A stretch of 64,000 nt of DNA from Mycolicibacterium sp. BiH015 (lineage in GTDB: Bacteria; Actinomycetota; Actinomycetes; Mycobacteriales; Mycobacteriaceae), in contig NZ_JAQGCZ010000006.1 in assembly GCF_027706845.1 (NCBI RefSeq), positions 124,001-188,000 of the forward strand, written 5' to 3'. Below the pieces are notes generated by a model. It had not been told where the DNA came from. It saw nothing but the letters and a program-made list of their open reading frames with translations, and ran no database searches. This document shows positions 41,341-49,241 of the stretch, in pieces (the first letter of the stretch is position 1; each line of letters starts with the position of its first letter). A program made the translations under genes and the position numbers.

Positions 41341-41415
41341 GTGACAGACGCGACGGCGATACGATCGGCACCACCACCGACATCATCGAAATCAGGTGGC
41401 GAAACCCCCACCTGA
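41341..41415 (+). CDS. 24-residue ORF with strong ribosome-binding site; leader peptide or gene remnant
   Basis: GTG-ACA-GAC with GAGGAGAGG ending 6 nt upstream. The peptide is Ser/Thr/Pro-rich ('TDATAIRSAPPPTSSKSG'), like the disordered N-terminal tail of many mycobacterial TetR regulators, but it stops after 24 codons. The next gene's ATG lies 6 nt beyond the TGA. Either it is a translated leader, or the first codons of a regulator gene whose body has been lost while its promoter and operator remain. Confidence 0.45.
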   Translation: MTDATAIRSAPPPTSSKSGGETPT

Positions 41416-41421
41416 GCCGTC

Positions 41422-41868
41422 ATGACGACCGAATACAACGCGTTGCTTTCCAGGTTGGTCGGGTACCACCTGCAGTCGATTCACCTCGCCGGTGGATACC
41501 TGCAGTTCACCTTCACGTCGCTGTCACTGGGCGACCACCCTGTGCTCACCTTCGAGGCGATGCCGGTCGTGGAGACGCCGGCCGGGCCCATAGTGAACGG
41601 ACAGACGGGTTATGCCGACGCGATCCGTGCTCTGATCGGGCATCATGTGACCGCCACCGGGGAAGCCGCCGGCGAAGGCATCCGGATCGAATTCGCTGAG
41701 ACAGCGCTGAAACTGCAACCAGCCGCCGAGGAGCTCCACGGCCCGGTGCTCGCGATGCTGTCCGACTTCGGCGACTGCGGCTCGCGGAGCTGGGGGCCCG
41801 GCGGACCGGCATTCGAGTACCTCGCTGAGTATGGGCCGGACCGACACCCCATCGCAGGTGATCGTTAA
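41422..41868 (+). CDS. Hypothetical protein, 148 residues
   Basis: A soluble, acidic protein beginning 'TEYNALLSRLVGYHLQSIHLAGGYLQFTF' with alternating beta-type segments and a Gly/Pro-rich C-terminus ('DCGSRSWGPGGPAFEYLAEYGPDRHP'). No family is recognised. The 'G..L.SI.L...YLQ..F' opening recalls proteins that report on ligand-dependent beta sandwiches, but this is not enough for a call. It is probably translated by reinitiation after the 24-codon ORF. The stop codon overlaps that of the convergent methyltransferase gene. Confidence 0.65.
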   Translation: MTTEYNALLSRLVGYHLQSIHLAGGYLQFTFTSLSLGDHPVLTFEAMPVVETPAGPIVNGQTGYADAIRALIGHHVTATGEAAGEGIRIEFAETALKLQPAAEELHGPVLAMLSDFGDCGSRSWGPGGPAFEYLAEYGPDRHPIAGDR

Positions 41869-42623
41869 CGCTTCAGCGTCGCGCGCAACTGGTAGAAGCC
41901 GACCGTGTCGTCGCGCCCGGAAATGTCGCGATAGCAGTCGACAACGGCGTCGATGAAAAGCGGGGCCTCATCGGGCCCGAGGTGTGAGGTCCAGTCTCCG
42001 AATCCGACGGTGCACCATCGTGCAAAGGCGTCGCGCGAACCGAATTCCCACCACCGGTCCACGACCGTCTGCGCGACGATCTCGAAACCCGCGGCCGTCG
42101 CCGTCTGGGCGAAGTTCTCCGGTGTCGGGTGTCGATAGGGCGTGGTGAAGCCGTCAAAGGCTGTGCCCCAACGCTTTTGCCGAGCAACGATCATGCCCAT
42201 CTCTTCGATGGCCAGGCGCGGCCCCGCGCACACGAATGTCAGATACGCGCGTCCGCGAGGTGTCAGAGCCGAGGCCATGCAACGATAGGCGGCGTCCTGA
42301 TCCTGCACCCAGTGCAACGCGTTGAACGACGTCACGACGTCGAATTCCCCGTCGAAGACCAGGCTCGTGACGTCGCCCGATACGAACGACGCCGAGGTCG
42401 TCCGCCGGCGGGCGACCTCGATCATTCGGGGACTCGGATCCACACCGAGGACGGAGCCGCCGGGGAGGCGTTCGGCGATCTGCGCAGTCACATACCCGTC
42501 GCCACAACCGACGTCGAGGACCCGCTCGCCGCCGTCGAGGTCGATCAGTGCAAGAGACTCTGCGGCTGCCGCCCGCTGCAGGTCGCTGACCATTCCGTAC
42601 CGCGTGCCATCCCAGTCCGCCAC
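41865..42623 (-). CDS. Class I SAM-dependent methyltransferase
   Basis: 252 residues from GTG. SAM-binding motif I 'VLDVGCGDGYVTAQIAERL', 'VLGVDPSPRMIEVAR', 'FVSGDVTSL..DGEFDVVTSFNALHWVQD' and post-motif 'ALTPRGRAYLTFV' are typical of trans-aconitate-methyltransferase/UbiE-like enzymes. The last 100 residues ('TTPYRHPTPENFAQTATAAGFE...') form the usual substrate cap. The substrate is unknown. Confidence 0.85.
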   Translation of the reverse strand: MADWDGTRYGMVSDLQRAAAAESLALIDLDGGERVLDVGCGDGYVTAQIAERLPGGSVLGVDPSPRMIEVARRRTTSASFVSGDVTSLVFDGEFDVVTSFNALHWVQDQDAAYRCMASALTPRGRAYLTFVCAGPRLAIEEMGMIVARQKRWGTAFDGFTTPYRHPTPENFAQTATAAGFEIVAQTVVDRWWEFGSRDAFARWCTVGFGDWTSHLGPDEAPLFIDAVVDCYRDISGRDDTVGFYQLRATLKR

Positions 42624-42664
42624 GACTGCATTTTCGACCAGCGGGCGCTCCAGCGGAAGGACTA

Positions 42665-43261
42665 TCAGCCCGTCCGGTAGTCCAGGACGGCGTCGCGACT
42701 CTGCAAGGATTCACCGGACAGCACGACGAGCTCGGTCGGGGAGAGCCGGTAGGTGGTTCCGTCGTTGCGTGCCTCGAATCCGGCCGCCATTGGCCGGACG
42801 TCGTCGAGTTCCAGAGATGCGCCGTCACGCAGGCGAGTTCCCCGGTATTCGTATGTGCCGTCGGATGCTTCGCACACGACCATCGTCGCGTGTTCGGTTC
42901 GGGCGATCGCGAGTGCTCGCTGACGCGGATCGCACCGGGCGGAGTCGAGATAGCCCTGCTCGTCCATCGCGAGAGCGGGCGGCTGCGGCGCAGGTGCGGG
43001 TACAGGTGGAGTCGGCGCGGGTGCGGGCGGCGCGACTGCAGGCGAGGGCTGAACCGGAGCGGCAACCCATTGCGACGCTGTATTCGGTTGCGCGGGAATC
43101 GATTGCACGTGCTGAACCTCGTCACCTGAGGTGAGGACGAGATAGAGAATGCCGAAGGTGGCGATCGACGCGACGACGACCGAGAGCGCCGTGCGGGCGC
43201 CGAGCCGTTCGCGAGGGACCGCGTCGTGCGTGGGGGCGTGGTGGTCGGTCGATGTCGACAT
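42665..43261 (-). CDS. Single-TM protein with Pro/Ala-rich linker and extracytoplasmic domain
   Basis: 198 residues: about 35 cytosolic residues, one TM helix ('ALSVVVASIATFGILYLVL'), a long Ala-Pro linker (residues 70-105, spanning the cell wall), then a small domain with 'QGYLDSARCDPRQRALAIARTEHATMVVCEASDGTYEYRGTRLRDGASLEL' (two Cys that could form a disulfide). The ATG has AAGGGAG upstream. It resembles mycobacterial membrane proteins of unknown function. Confidence 0.75.
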   Translation of the reverse strand: MSTSTDHHAPTHDAVPRERLGARTALSVVVASIATFGILYLVLTSGDEVQHVQSIPAQPNTASQWVAAPVQPSPAVAPPAPAPTPPVPAPAPQPPALAMDEQGYLDSARCDPRQRALAIARTEHATMVVCEASDGTYEYRGTRLRDGASLELDDVRPMAAGFEARNDGTTYRLSPTELVVLSGESLQSRDAVLDYRTG

Positions 43262-43365
43262 GCCTGCGCTCCCTTGGTGCCACGTGGTTCTGCTGTGCCA
43301 CAGCAAAGCACCTGACCAGCAAAAAGTGTGCGATATCGGTCGGCGTTTCGTCGACGAAGTCCGCG

Positions 43366-44058
43366 TCAGAGAACGACGGAGATCTCGTCGCCGAGGCGGT
43401 ACCCCTGGGTCAGGGGAAGCGCGTCGCCGCTCCAGAAAGAGCCGGGGTCGAACCAGTTGTAGTGTTTCTCACTCTTCAGCAGTCCCATCTCCTCGTAGGT
43501 GATGGCGACCGTCTCCGCACAGTACGCCGTTTCGAGTCCGACGCGCGTCTTCGCTGCTTTACGGCGTTCGACGGTTTGTGCAACCTTTCTGTGCACGAAC
43601 GGAATTCCCCGGGTGACGTCGGCCATGTTCGGGATGCGGCCACGCAGCCAGCGTCCGGTCAAGCGCGCCGTGGACGGAAACGGGGTGCCGTCCATCCGCG
43701 CGATCACCTTCAACATCAGGTCTTCCTGCGCGCGCGTCGCGTGCGGTGTCAGCTGCCGAAGCCAGCATCGCTGGTCGTAGGTGTTGATCCACCGCTCGAC
43801 GGCTTGCTGCAGGTCGTTGAGCTGAACCCCGCGGTGGTGGGTGCCCGTCCACAGATCCAACAGCTTGTCGCCGAGTTCGGCGTGCCAGATCAGCGGCGGC
43901 ATGTCGTCGATGGCGACGGTCATGCCGACGTGGTTGACGGGGCTGTTGGTCATCGACTGGATGGCCCGGTCGGGTCCGGAATGCCCGCGGAACAGCCAGA
44001 TATCGCCTGTACGCGTTTCGTCCAGTGCGCGCTGCAAAGACACCGTGCTTGGATCCAC
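43366..44058 (-). CDS. Permuted papain-like (YiiX/YycO-type) cysteine hydrolase candidate
   Basis: 230 residues. 'TGDIWLFRG...SPVNHVGMTVAI' places the catalytic-type His (H43, in 'NHVG') before the Cys (C180, in 'TAYCAETVAITYEEMGLL'), the circularly permuted order of NlpC/P60-like YiiX proteins. 'PLIWHAE' and 'GVQLNDLQQAVERW' fit the intervening beta strands. It has no signal peptide. Family members cleave peptide or lipid amide/ester bonds; the target here is unknown. Confidence 0.65.
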   Translation of the reverse strand: MDPSTVSLQRALDETRTGDIWLFRGHSGPDRAIQSMTNSPVNHVGMTVAIDDMPPLIWHAELGDKLLDLWTGTHHRGVQLNDLQQAVERWINTYDQRCWLRQLTPHATRAQEDLMLKVIARMDGTPFPSTARLTGRWLRGRIPNMADVTRGIPFVHRKVAQTVERRKAAKTRVGLETAYCAETVAITYEEMGLLKSEKHYNWFDPGSFWSGDALPLTQGYRLGDEISVVL

Positions 44059-44085
44059 CCCCGCAGCTTATGCAGACTGAGAAGC

Positions 44086-44247
44086 ATGCGTGGGATCTGG
44101 AAGTGGGTTGGGCTGGCCGGTGTCGCCGGCGTCGTCGCAGGTGGGGCTTTGGTCGCGCGGGACCAGAGACGCCGAAGGGCCTACACGCCGCAGGACATCC
44201 GGGCCCGCCTGCATCAACGGCTGGCCGAGGCCGAACGCAGCGCGTAG
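44086..44247 (+). CDS. Small single-TM protein, 53 residues
   Basis: 'RGIWKWVGLAGVAGVVAGGAL' forms an N-terminal TM helix, followed by 'RDQRRRRAYTPQDIRARLHQRLAEAERSA', a basic then amphipathic helix. The pattern is common to small conserved actinobacterial membrane proteins. The last 34 nt overlap, antisense, the 3' end of the cyclase gene. It is divergent from the papain-like gene (28 bp). Confidence 0.6.
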   Translation: MRGIWKWVGLAGVAGVVAGGALVARDQRRRRAYTPQDIRARLHQRLAEAERSA

Positions 44248-45014
44248 AGGGTGTGGGTGCCGGCGAAGCCCTTCAGCTCGACGTCGCGCTCGTCCTCCAC
44301 GCAGAGGTCGTCGCAGTCGGAGATCGCGTCGTAAACGGTCTGGCTGATCAGGATTTCGCCGCCGTCGGCCTGGCCGGCCACCCGCGCCGCCATCGCGACG
44401 TTGCGGCCGAACAGATCGTCGCCGCGCAGCACGGACTTACCGGCATGGATGCCGATTCGCACCCGAATACCGTTGGGTCGCTTGCGCAGCGACTGCTGGA
44501 TGTCCACGCCGCAGCGCACGGCCTGCGCCGGTTGGGCGAAGGCAATCATGAATCCGTCGCCCTGACTTTTCACCACGTACCCGTCGTGCTTGTCGACGAA
44601 GCGGCGCACCGATTTGTCATGCTTGCCGATCAACCGGACGAACGCGCGGTCTCCGATGCGCTCGTTGAGCGCCGTCGACTCCTCGATATCGGAGAACATG
44701 ATCGCCACCCGGCCGTCGGGCGCCAGCCGTGCCAAGTCGGGTCGTTCGACCTCAGCCCAATCGGCGAGTTCTTCGATCGAGGACCGCACAGCAGCACCGA
44801 AGCCGTCCCTGCGCAGGATGTTGGCGGTCTGCCACACCGTCTTGACCGCCTTCGTTCCGCCGGACATCAGCATCTGCCGGGTGTCCAGGCGGCGCCGCAA
44901 CTCCGCGGCCTCTTCCTGGGCCGTTCTGAGTCGGCGGGTCTGCACCGCCACCGCGATCGCCAGGCCCGCGGCCAGCAGCGCGACCACGCACAGCGCGATC
45001 AGCGTTGGAGTCAC
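44214..45014 (-). CDS. Membrane-anchored class III nucleotide cyclase
   Basis: 266 residues. An N-terminal TM helix (3-25), a coiled-coil-like linker, then the cyclase homology domain (about 100-255): metal Asp D109 in 'FSDIEEST' and D153 in 'QGDGF', adenine-type Lys K149, acidic D200 and Arg R211 in 'DLFGRNVAMAAR'. At the usual transition-state Asn position ('VN.AAR') the residue is Ala (A207), with an Asn two residues earlier. It makes cAMP if active. The GTG start faces the lipocalin-like gene. Confidence 0.85.
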   Translation of the reverse strand: MTPTLIALCVVALLAAGLAIAVAVQTRRLRTAQEEAAELRRRLDTRQMLMSGGTKAVKTVWQTANILRRDGFGAAVRSSIEELADWAEVERPDLARLAPDGRVAIMFSDIEESTALNERIGDRAFVRLIGKHDKSVRRFVDKHDGYVVKSQGDGFMIAFAQPAQAVRCGVDIQQSLRKRPNGIRVRIGIHAGKSVLRGDDLFGRNVAMAARVAGQADGGEILISQTVYDAISDCDDLCVEDERDVELKGFAGTHTLYALRSASASR

Positions 45015-45039
45015 CCCTCCAGTATTGGATGCTGGGAGT

Positions 45040-45975
45040 GTGACGATCGCGAAGGCCCCCTATTACGAGAGTCGCTTCGTTCGGGCCAATGACCCCGACG
45101 GCGTCCGTGCGCTGTGGCTGCGCGAGACGCTGCTGCTGCCCACCGAGGGCGATCCGGCGGCCGACGTATGGGTGATGGCGTTCGACCCGGCCGGCCACCA
45201 CGCCGTCAGGCAACGCTACGCGGTCGAGGACGCCGACTTCGGCGACCGTCCCTGGCGCGCCCGCATCGCCGCCACCCGACTGGACGACACCACAGCGGTC
45301 GGGACCCTGCCCGAGGCGCGCTGGGACCTGGCGATCAGCCCGGATGGCGCCGACGCTGTCCGGGTGCTCACCGACCGCGCCTACGAGCGCAGATTCCCTA
45401 CAGCGAAAACGACGGTGCGACACCCCAGGGCACACTTCGACGGTCGCCTCGAGATCGCGGGACACGCGGTCGATGTCGACGGCTGGCTCGGCAGTGTCAA
45501 CCACAACTGGGGCACACGGCACACCCCCGCATATGCCTACGGGCAGGTCTGCGGTTTCGACAACGCACCGGACTCCACGCTGGAGATCGTCACCGCGCGC
45601 GCCGCCCTCGGTCCCGTGTTGCTGCCCGGCGCGACGCTGTTCGTGTTCCGCCACGCCGGACAGGAGTTCGCGGTGCGCACGATCCGCGGCAGCCTGCAGA
45701 CACACGGCCGCTATGCGCCGTTTAGGTGGACATTCGGTGCGCGGGTAGGGGAGCAGATGATGGAGGGAGAGATCACCACCGTGCCCGCGGACGTGATCGG
45801 CCTGACCTACCCGGACACCCACGGCGGTGTGAAGTACTGCTACAACTCGGCGATCGCGAGCTGTCGAATGCAGGTGGCGGGCAAGGCTTTCGCGCGCACC
45901 GAGTTGTCGAGCCGACGAGCCATGTTCGAAATCCTCACCGACGAGCAGCTCGACTCGGTACCTCTGCTCGTCTAG
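45040..45975 (+). CDS. Uncharacterised beta-rich protein (CrtC/AttH lipocalin-like?)
   Basis: 311 residues from GTG 45040 (the earlier overlapping GTG is followed at once by a stop). Predominantly beta: 'YESRFVRANDPDGVRALWLRETLLLP', 'HFDGRLEIAGHAVDVDGWLGSVNHNWGTRH', 'YAYGQVCGFDN', 'HGGVKYCYNSAIASCRMQV'. The 'W.G..NHNWG' segment recalls the double-lipocalin CrtC/AttH and tocopherol-cyclase-like folds, which bind terpenoids, but this is a weak impression. The stop overlaps that of the convergent NTF2-fold gene (CTAG). Confidence 0.65.
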   Translation: MTIAKAPYYESRFVRANDPDGVRALWLRETLLLPTEGDPAADVWVMAFDPAGHHAVRQRYAVEDADFGDRPWRARIAATRLDDTTAVGTLPEARWDLAISPDGADAVRVLTDRAYERRFPTAKTTVRHPRAHFDGRLEIAGHAVDVDGWLGSVNHNWGTRHTPAYAYGQVCGFDNAPDSTLEIVTARAALGPVLLPGATLFVFRHAGQEFAVRTIRGSLQTHGRYAPFRWTFGARVGEQMMEGEITTVPADVIGLTYPDTHGGVKYCYNSAIASCRMQVAGKAFARTELSSRRAMFEILTDEQLDSVPLLV

Positions 45976-46346
45976 CTCCACCCGGCGGTGACCGTACCCA
46001 TGTCGAAATAGTCCCGCCACGAGGCGATCTGACCGTCGACGATGTCGAAGACCCCCGCCACCGGCAACGCGAGCTCTCGGCCGTCCTTGAATCGCATGAC
46101 GTCGGTGCGCTCGTTGAACACGAGGTTGCCGGAGCTGACCTGGCGGTGCACACGGAAGTCGATGCCGTCCACCATGGCCGTGAATTCGGCGATGAAGGCC
46201 GCGATGGCCTCTCGCCCGGTCACCGGATCCATCGGAATGTTGTGATAGATCCCGTCTTCGGTGAAGTGGGCGGCCAGCTCCGTAGGATCCGGATTCGCCC
46301 ATTTGGCGCAGAACTCGGTCACCACTTCGTCGGGGGAGCGTGTCAT
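45972..46346 (-). CDS. Limonene-1,2-epoxide-hydrolase-family protein
   Basis: 124 residues with an NTF2 fold. The five catalytic positions of limonene epoxide hydrolase are all identifiable: Y34 and N36 ('YHNIP'), R80 and D82 ('NERTDVM'), and D112 ('SWRDYFDM'). Epoxide hydrolysis on a lipid or sterol substrate is therefore plausible (M. tuberculosis Rv2740 is a characterised relative). The stop is 8 nt upstream of the aminotransferase-fusion stop region on the same strand, so cotranscription with that operon cannot be judged. Confidence 0.85.
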   Translation of the reverse strand: MTRSPDEVVTEFCAKWANPDPTELAAHFTEDGIYHNIPMDPVTGREAIAAFIAEFTAMVDGIDFRVHRQVSSGNLVFNERTDVMRFKDGRELALPVAGVFDIVDGQIASWRDYFDMGTVTAGWS

Positions 46347-46353
46347 CCGGCGG

Positions 46354-49239
46354 CTACCATCCTTCGGTCAGCACCCGATCCAAGGTGTCGACGTAGAAGT
46401 CGGCAGCCTCGACGTCGATGCACAGCGGCGGCTTGGTCTTGAGGATGTTCTGGTGGTCGCCGGTCGGTTGGATGATGACGCCGAGCTCCAGCATCCGGTC
46501 GCAAATGGCCGATGTCTCCTCTGGCGCCGGCTCCAAGGTCTGCGGATCGCGGATCATCTCGACACCCAGGTACAGCCCGAAGCCGTGCACGGTGCCCACC
46601 AGCGGGTGCTTGTCGCGCAGCGCTTCCAGCCTGGTTTTGAGGTGCCCGCCGACGCGAAGTGCGTTGTCCTGGAGGCCTTCCTCATGCAGCACGTCGAGCA
46701 CCGTCATCCCGATCGCGCACGACAGCGGGCTGCCCCCGGTCGACGAGAAAAAGTATCCCTGGCTGGAGAACGCATCGGCCACCGCGCGGCTGGTGATGAC
46801 GGCGCCGACCGGATACCCGTTGCCGACGGACTTGGCGACCGACACGATGTCAGGGACGGCGTCCTGTTGCTCGAACCCCCAAAACCACTGGCCGAGACGG
46901 CCATACCCGACCTGAACCTCGTCCGAGATCGCCAGGCCGCCCCCGGCGCGCACCGCGGCGTAGACCTGTTGGAGATAGCCGTCGGGCAACGCCATGCCGC
47001 CCGCGTTGCCGTAGACGCTTTCGCAGATGAACGCCGCGGGCGGCCGGCCGGCGGCGATCATGTCGGCGATCTGGGAGGCTGCGTCACCTGCGTACCGAGA
47101 TGCCTCTGCGCCGCGGTACCTGCCGCGGAAACTGTTCGGAGAATCCACGGTGTGCACCCAATCGGGGCGCGTGGCAAGCGCATTCGGATTGTCGGCGGTC
47201 GATGTCGACACCGCGTCGGTGCCGTAGGTCCATCCGTGATATGCCTCGCGGACGGCGACCACGTCGCGCCGGCCCGTCGCAGCAGTCGCCAACCGGATCG
47301 CCAGATCGCTGGCCTCCGATCCGGAGTTCACCAAGAACACGGTGTCCAGCGGATCGGGTAGCAGCGCCGCGAGCCGTTCGCTGAACTCGACGACGGCCTC
47401 GTAGTTGAATCGCGAGTTCGTGTTCAGCTTCCGCAGCTGCCGGGCCGCGGCCTCTGCGATGCGGGGGTGGGCGTGCCCCAGCACCGTGACATTGTTGACC
47501 ATGTCGAGATAGCTGCGGCCTTCGGTCGATATCAGGTAATGCCTTCTGCCGCGCTCGATTTGGGGCGGAGTGCGGTAATAGAACTCCTGCACCGGTGCGA
47601 AGCTCGCCTCGCGCCGAGCCAGGAGATCGTCGTGCTCGCCCCGCGTCAGCGGCGACAGCCCGAGCAACGGCCGGGGATCGCGGGTGTGTGCCAGCCAGCC
47701 CGGCGCGAGGTCGACACGCGTGAAGGCCGGCGCATCAGGCGCGTCCACCGGTTGCACCGTCAACCGGACCCGTGTGTGTGCCACGCAGCGGCCCAGCACT
47801 TCTCCGGCCCTCAGTACGCCCCGCGCGCCGGGGGTGACACCGGTGACGGTCAGCTCGAACCGGTCGCCGCGCAATGTGATCCGTCCCGACGCGTCGTCGG
47901 ACACCTCGCCGTCCCACGGGGCGACGAGGTCGGTGTCCGCCCCCGTCCAGAGGTCGAGGCCGGTGGCGACGACGTCGGGGGCGTCCTGGCTCAAGCGCGC
48001 GGCATTGCACAGCCTGGCCTCGCCGTACCGGGTGACGACCAGCGGCGCACCCTGTCCGATGGCGGCGTCGGCGGCGTCCTGCGGACTGGTGAACGCACTG
48101 TCGTACAGATCCGAAGTGGTCGACAGGTCCAGCGTCACCGCGGCGGCCCTGTCGACGGCAACCATCTGCGCCGCCACCTTGACGGGGTGGGGCTGCTCCG
48201 CCATCCCGACGTGGGCCCTGATCACCGCCGTCATCACGTCGACGGGTACCGACGTCGCGAGCTCGAACATCCGGATCTCGCCGTCGGACTGCTCGGTCAC
48301 GTAGTCGTTGTCGGGATCGAGGACAGCCTGCTGTGCGCTGCTGACGATCAGAACCGCGGTGCGCAACACCACCATCGGCCACAGTGCGTCGACCTCGGCA
48401 GGCGACAACGCCCGCACGGCATGGAATGCCGTGACTGCGGGCAGGATCGATGTCACGTCGGCGCCGGCGTGTCCCAACACCGAAGACGCGGAGATCGCAA
48501 GTTCGGACACCGCCCAGGTGTGTGACAGGTCGCCGAAGTCGATGACGCCGTCCGGTTCTCCGCGCGGGGAGACCACGACGTTCGCGTCGGTCAGGTCGAT
48601 GTGCGCCGCCTGCCGCGGCAGGTCGGGGTCGAGCACCGAGAGGCGCGCCCAAGCTTCTCGAGCCGCTTCCTGCAGACGTCGGCGTAGGTCCTCGTCGGCG
48701 ACGTGAGCTGCGAGCTCGTCGACTACGGTCATGCCGAATCGCAGGTCCCACTGCAGGATTCGGTCCAGCCCGGGGTGGGCGAAGTCTCTGAGCGCTCGAC
48801 TCACCCGCCCGGCGACGTCGCCCAGGCCGGCGACTTTGGCCGGTGTGAGGTATCCCGATTCGAGCAGCGTGCCACCCGGCAGATATCTGAGCAGCCGGAC
48901 GTAGGCGGTTCCCTCAACCAGGCCCGTCAGCGCCGTGCACTTTTCGCCGGCGGCGTTCTGCAGCGGTACCGCGACCCTGAGCTCCGGTTCGGCGGCGGCG
49001 ATCAGCTGCGCCGCCGTGTCCTGGGCAGCGATCTCCTCGCCGGTGAACGCCGGGTTGGCGATCTTGAGGACGCCCAGCACGGTGCCGTCGTCGTGCACGG
49101 TGAAGTTCTTGTCCTGCTGACTGCCCAGCGACGTGACCCGCGCGGCCAGGCCGTAGTGCGTCGCCACGATCTCTTGTGCCGCAGCCTCACTCACCTGCGG
49201 AGCAGGAAGCTCGCGGTGTTCCAGGAAGTTGAAGCCCAC
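46354..49239 (-). CDS. APH-type kinase / M23-like / class III aminotransferase fusion
   Basis: 961 residues in three parts. Residues 1-340: APH phosphotransferase with 'HIDLTDANVV' (D215, N220) and 'DFGDL'. Residues about 380-520: an M23/lysostaphin-like beta domain ('ATGLDLWTGADTDLVAPWDGEV') in which the metal-binding HxGxD is degenerate. Residues 530-961: class III PLP enzyme with 'VNSGSEASDLAIR' and Schiff-base Lys K803 ('SVAKSVGNGYPVG'). Related human proteins are hydroxylysine kinase and the phospholyases ETNPPL/PHYKPL, suggesting phosphorylation then elimination on an amino alcohol. GTG start, 2 nt after the hydrolase stop. Confidence 0.88.
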   Translation of the reverse strand: MGFNFLEHRELPAPQVSEAAAQEIVATHYGLAARVTSLGSQQDKNFTVHDDGTVLGVLKIANPAFTGEEIAAQDTAAQLIAAAEPELRVAVPLQNAAGEKCTALTGLVEGTAYVRLLRYLPGGTLLESGYLTPAKVAGLGDVAGRVSRALRDFAHPGLDRILQWDLRFGMTVVDELAAHVADEDLRRRLQEAAREAWARLSVLDPDLPRQAAHIDLTDANVVVSPRGEPDGVIDFGDLSHTWAVSELAISASSVLGHAGADVTSILPAVTAFHAVRALSPAEVDALWPMVVLRTAVLIVSSAQQAVLDPDNDYVTEQSDGEIRMFELATSVPVDVMTAVIRAHVGMAEQPHPVKVAAQMVAVDRAAAVTLDLSTTSDLYDSAFTSPQDAADAAIGQGAPLVVTRYGEARLCNAARLSQDAPDVVATGLDLWTGADTDLVAPWDGEVSDDASGRITLRGDRFELTVTGVTPGARGVLRAGEVLGRCVAHTRVRLTVQPVDAPDAPAFTRVDLAPGWLAHTRDPRPLLGLSPLTRGEHDDLLARREASFAPVQEFYYRTPPQIERGRRHYLISTEGRSYLDMVNNVTVLGHAHPRIAEAAARQLRKLNTNSRFNYEAVVEFSERLAALLPDPLDTVFLVNSGSEASDLAIRLATAATGRRDVVAVREAYHGWTYGTDAVSTSTADNPNALATRPDWVHTVDSPNSFRGRYRGAEASRYAGDAASQIADMIAAGRPPAAFICESVYGNAGGMALPDGYLQQVYAAVRAGGGLAISDEVQVGYGRLGQWFWGFEQQDAVPDIVSVAKSVGNGYPVGAVITSRAVADAFSSQGYFFSSTGGSPLSCAIGMTVLDVLHEEGLQDNALRVGGHLKTRLEALRDKHPLVGTVHGFGLYLGVEMIRDPQTLEPAPEETSAICDRMLELGVIIQPTGDHQNILKTKPPLCIDVEAADFYVDTLDRVLTEGW

Positions 49240-49241
49240 CG

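Noticed and set aside
41005..41415. 136-codon frame ending at 41415
   Set aside because: Only its last 24 codons follow a ribosome-binding site; the earlier part crosses a clear promoter and palindrome.
46261..47361. 366-codon open frame antisense to the aminotransferase fusion
   Set aside because: Antisense of a conserved PLP domain; no ribosome-binding site and no family.
47735..48751. 338-codon open frame in another minus frame inside the fusion gene
   Set aside because: Arg/Gly-rich out-of-frame translation of the same conserved gene.
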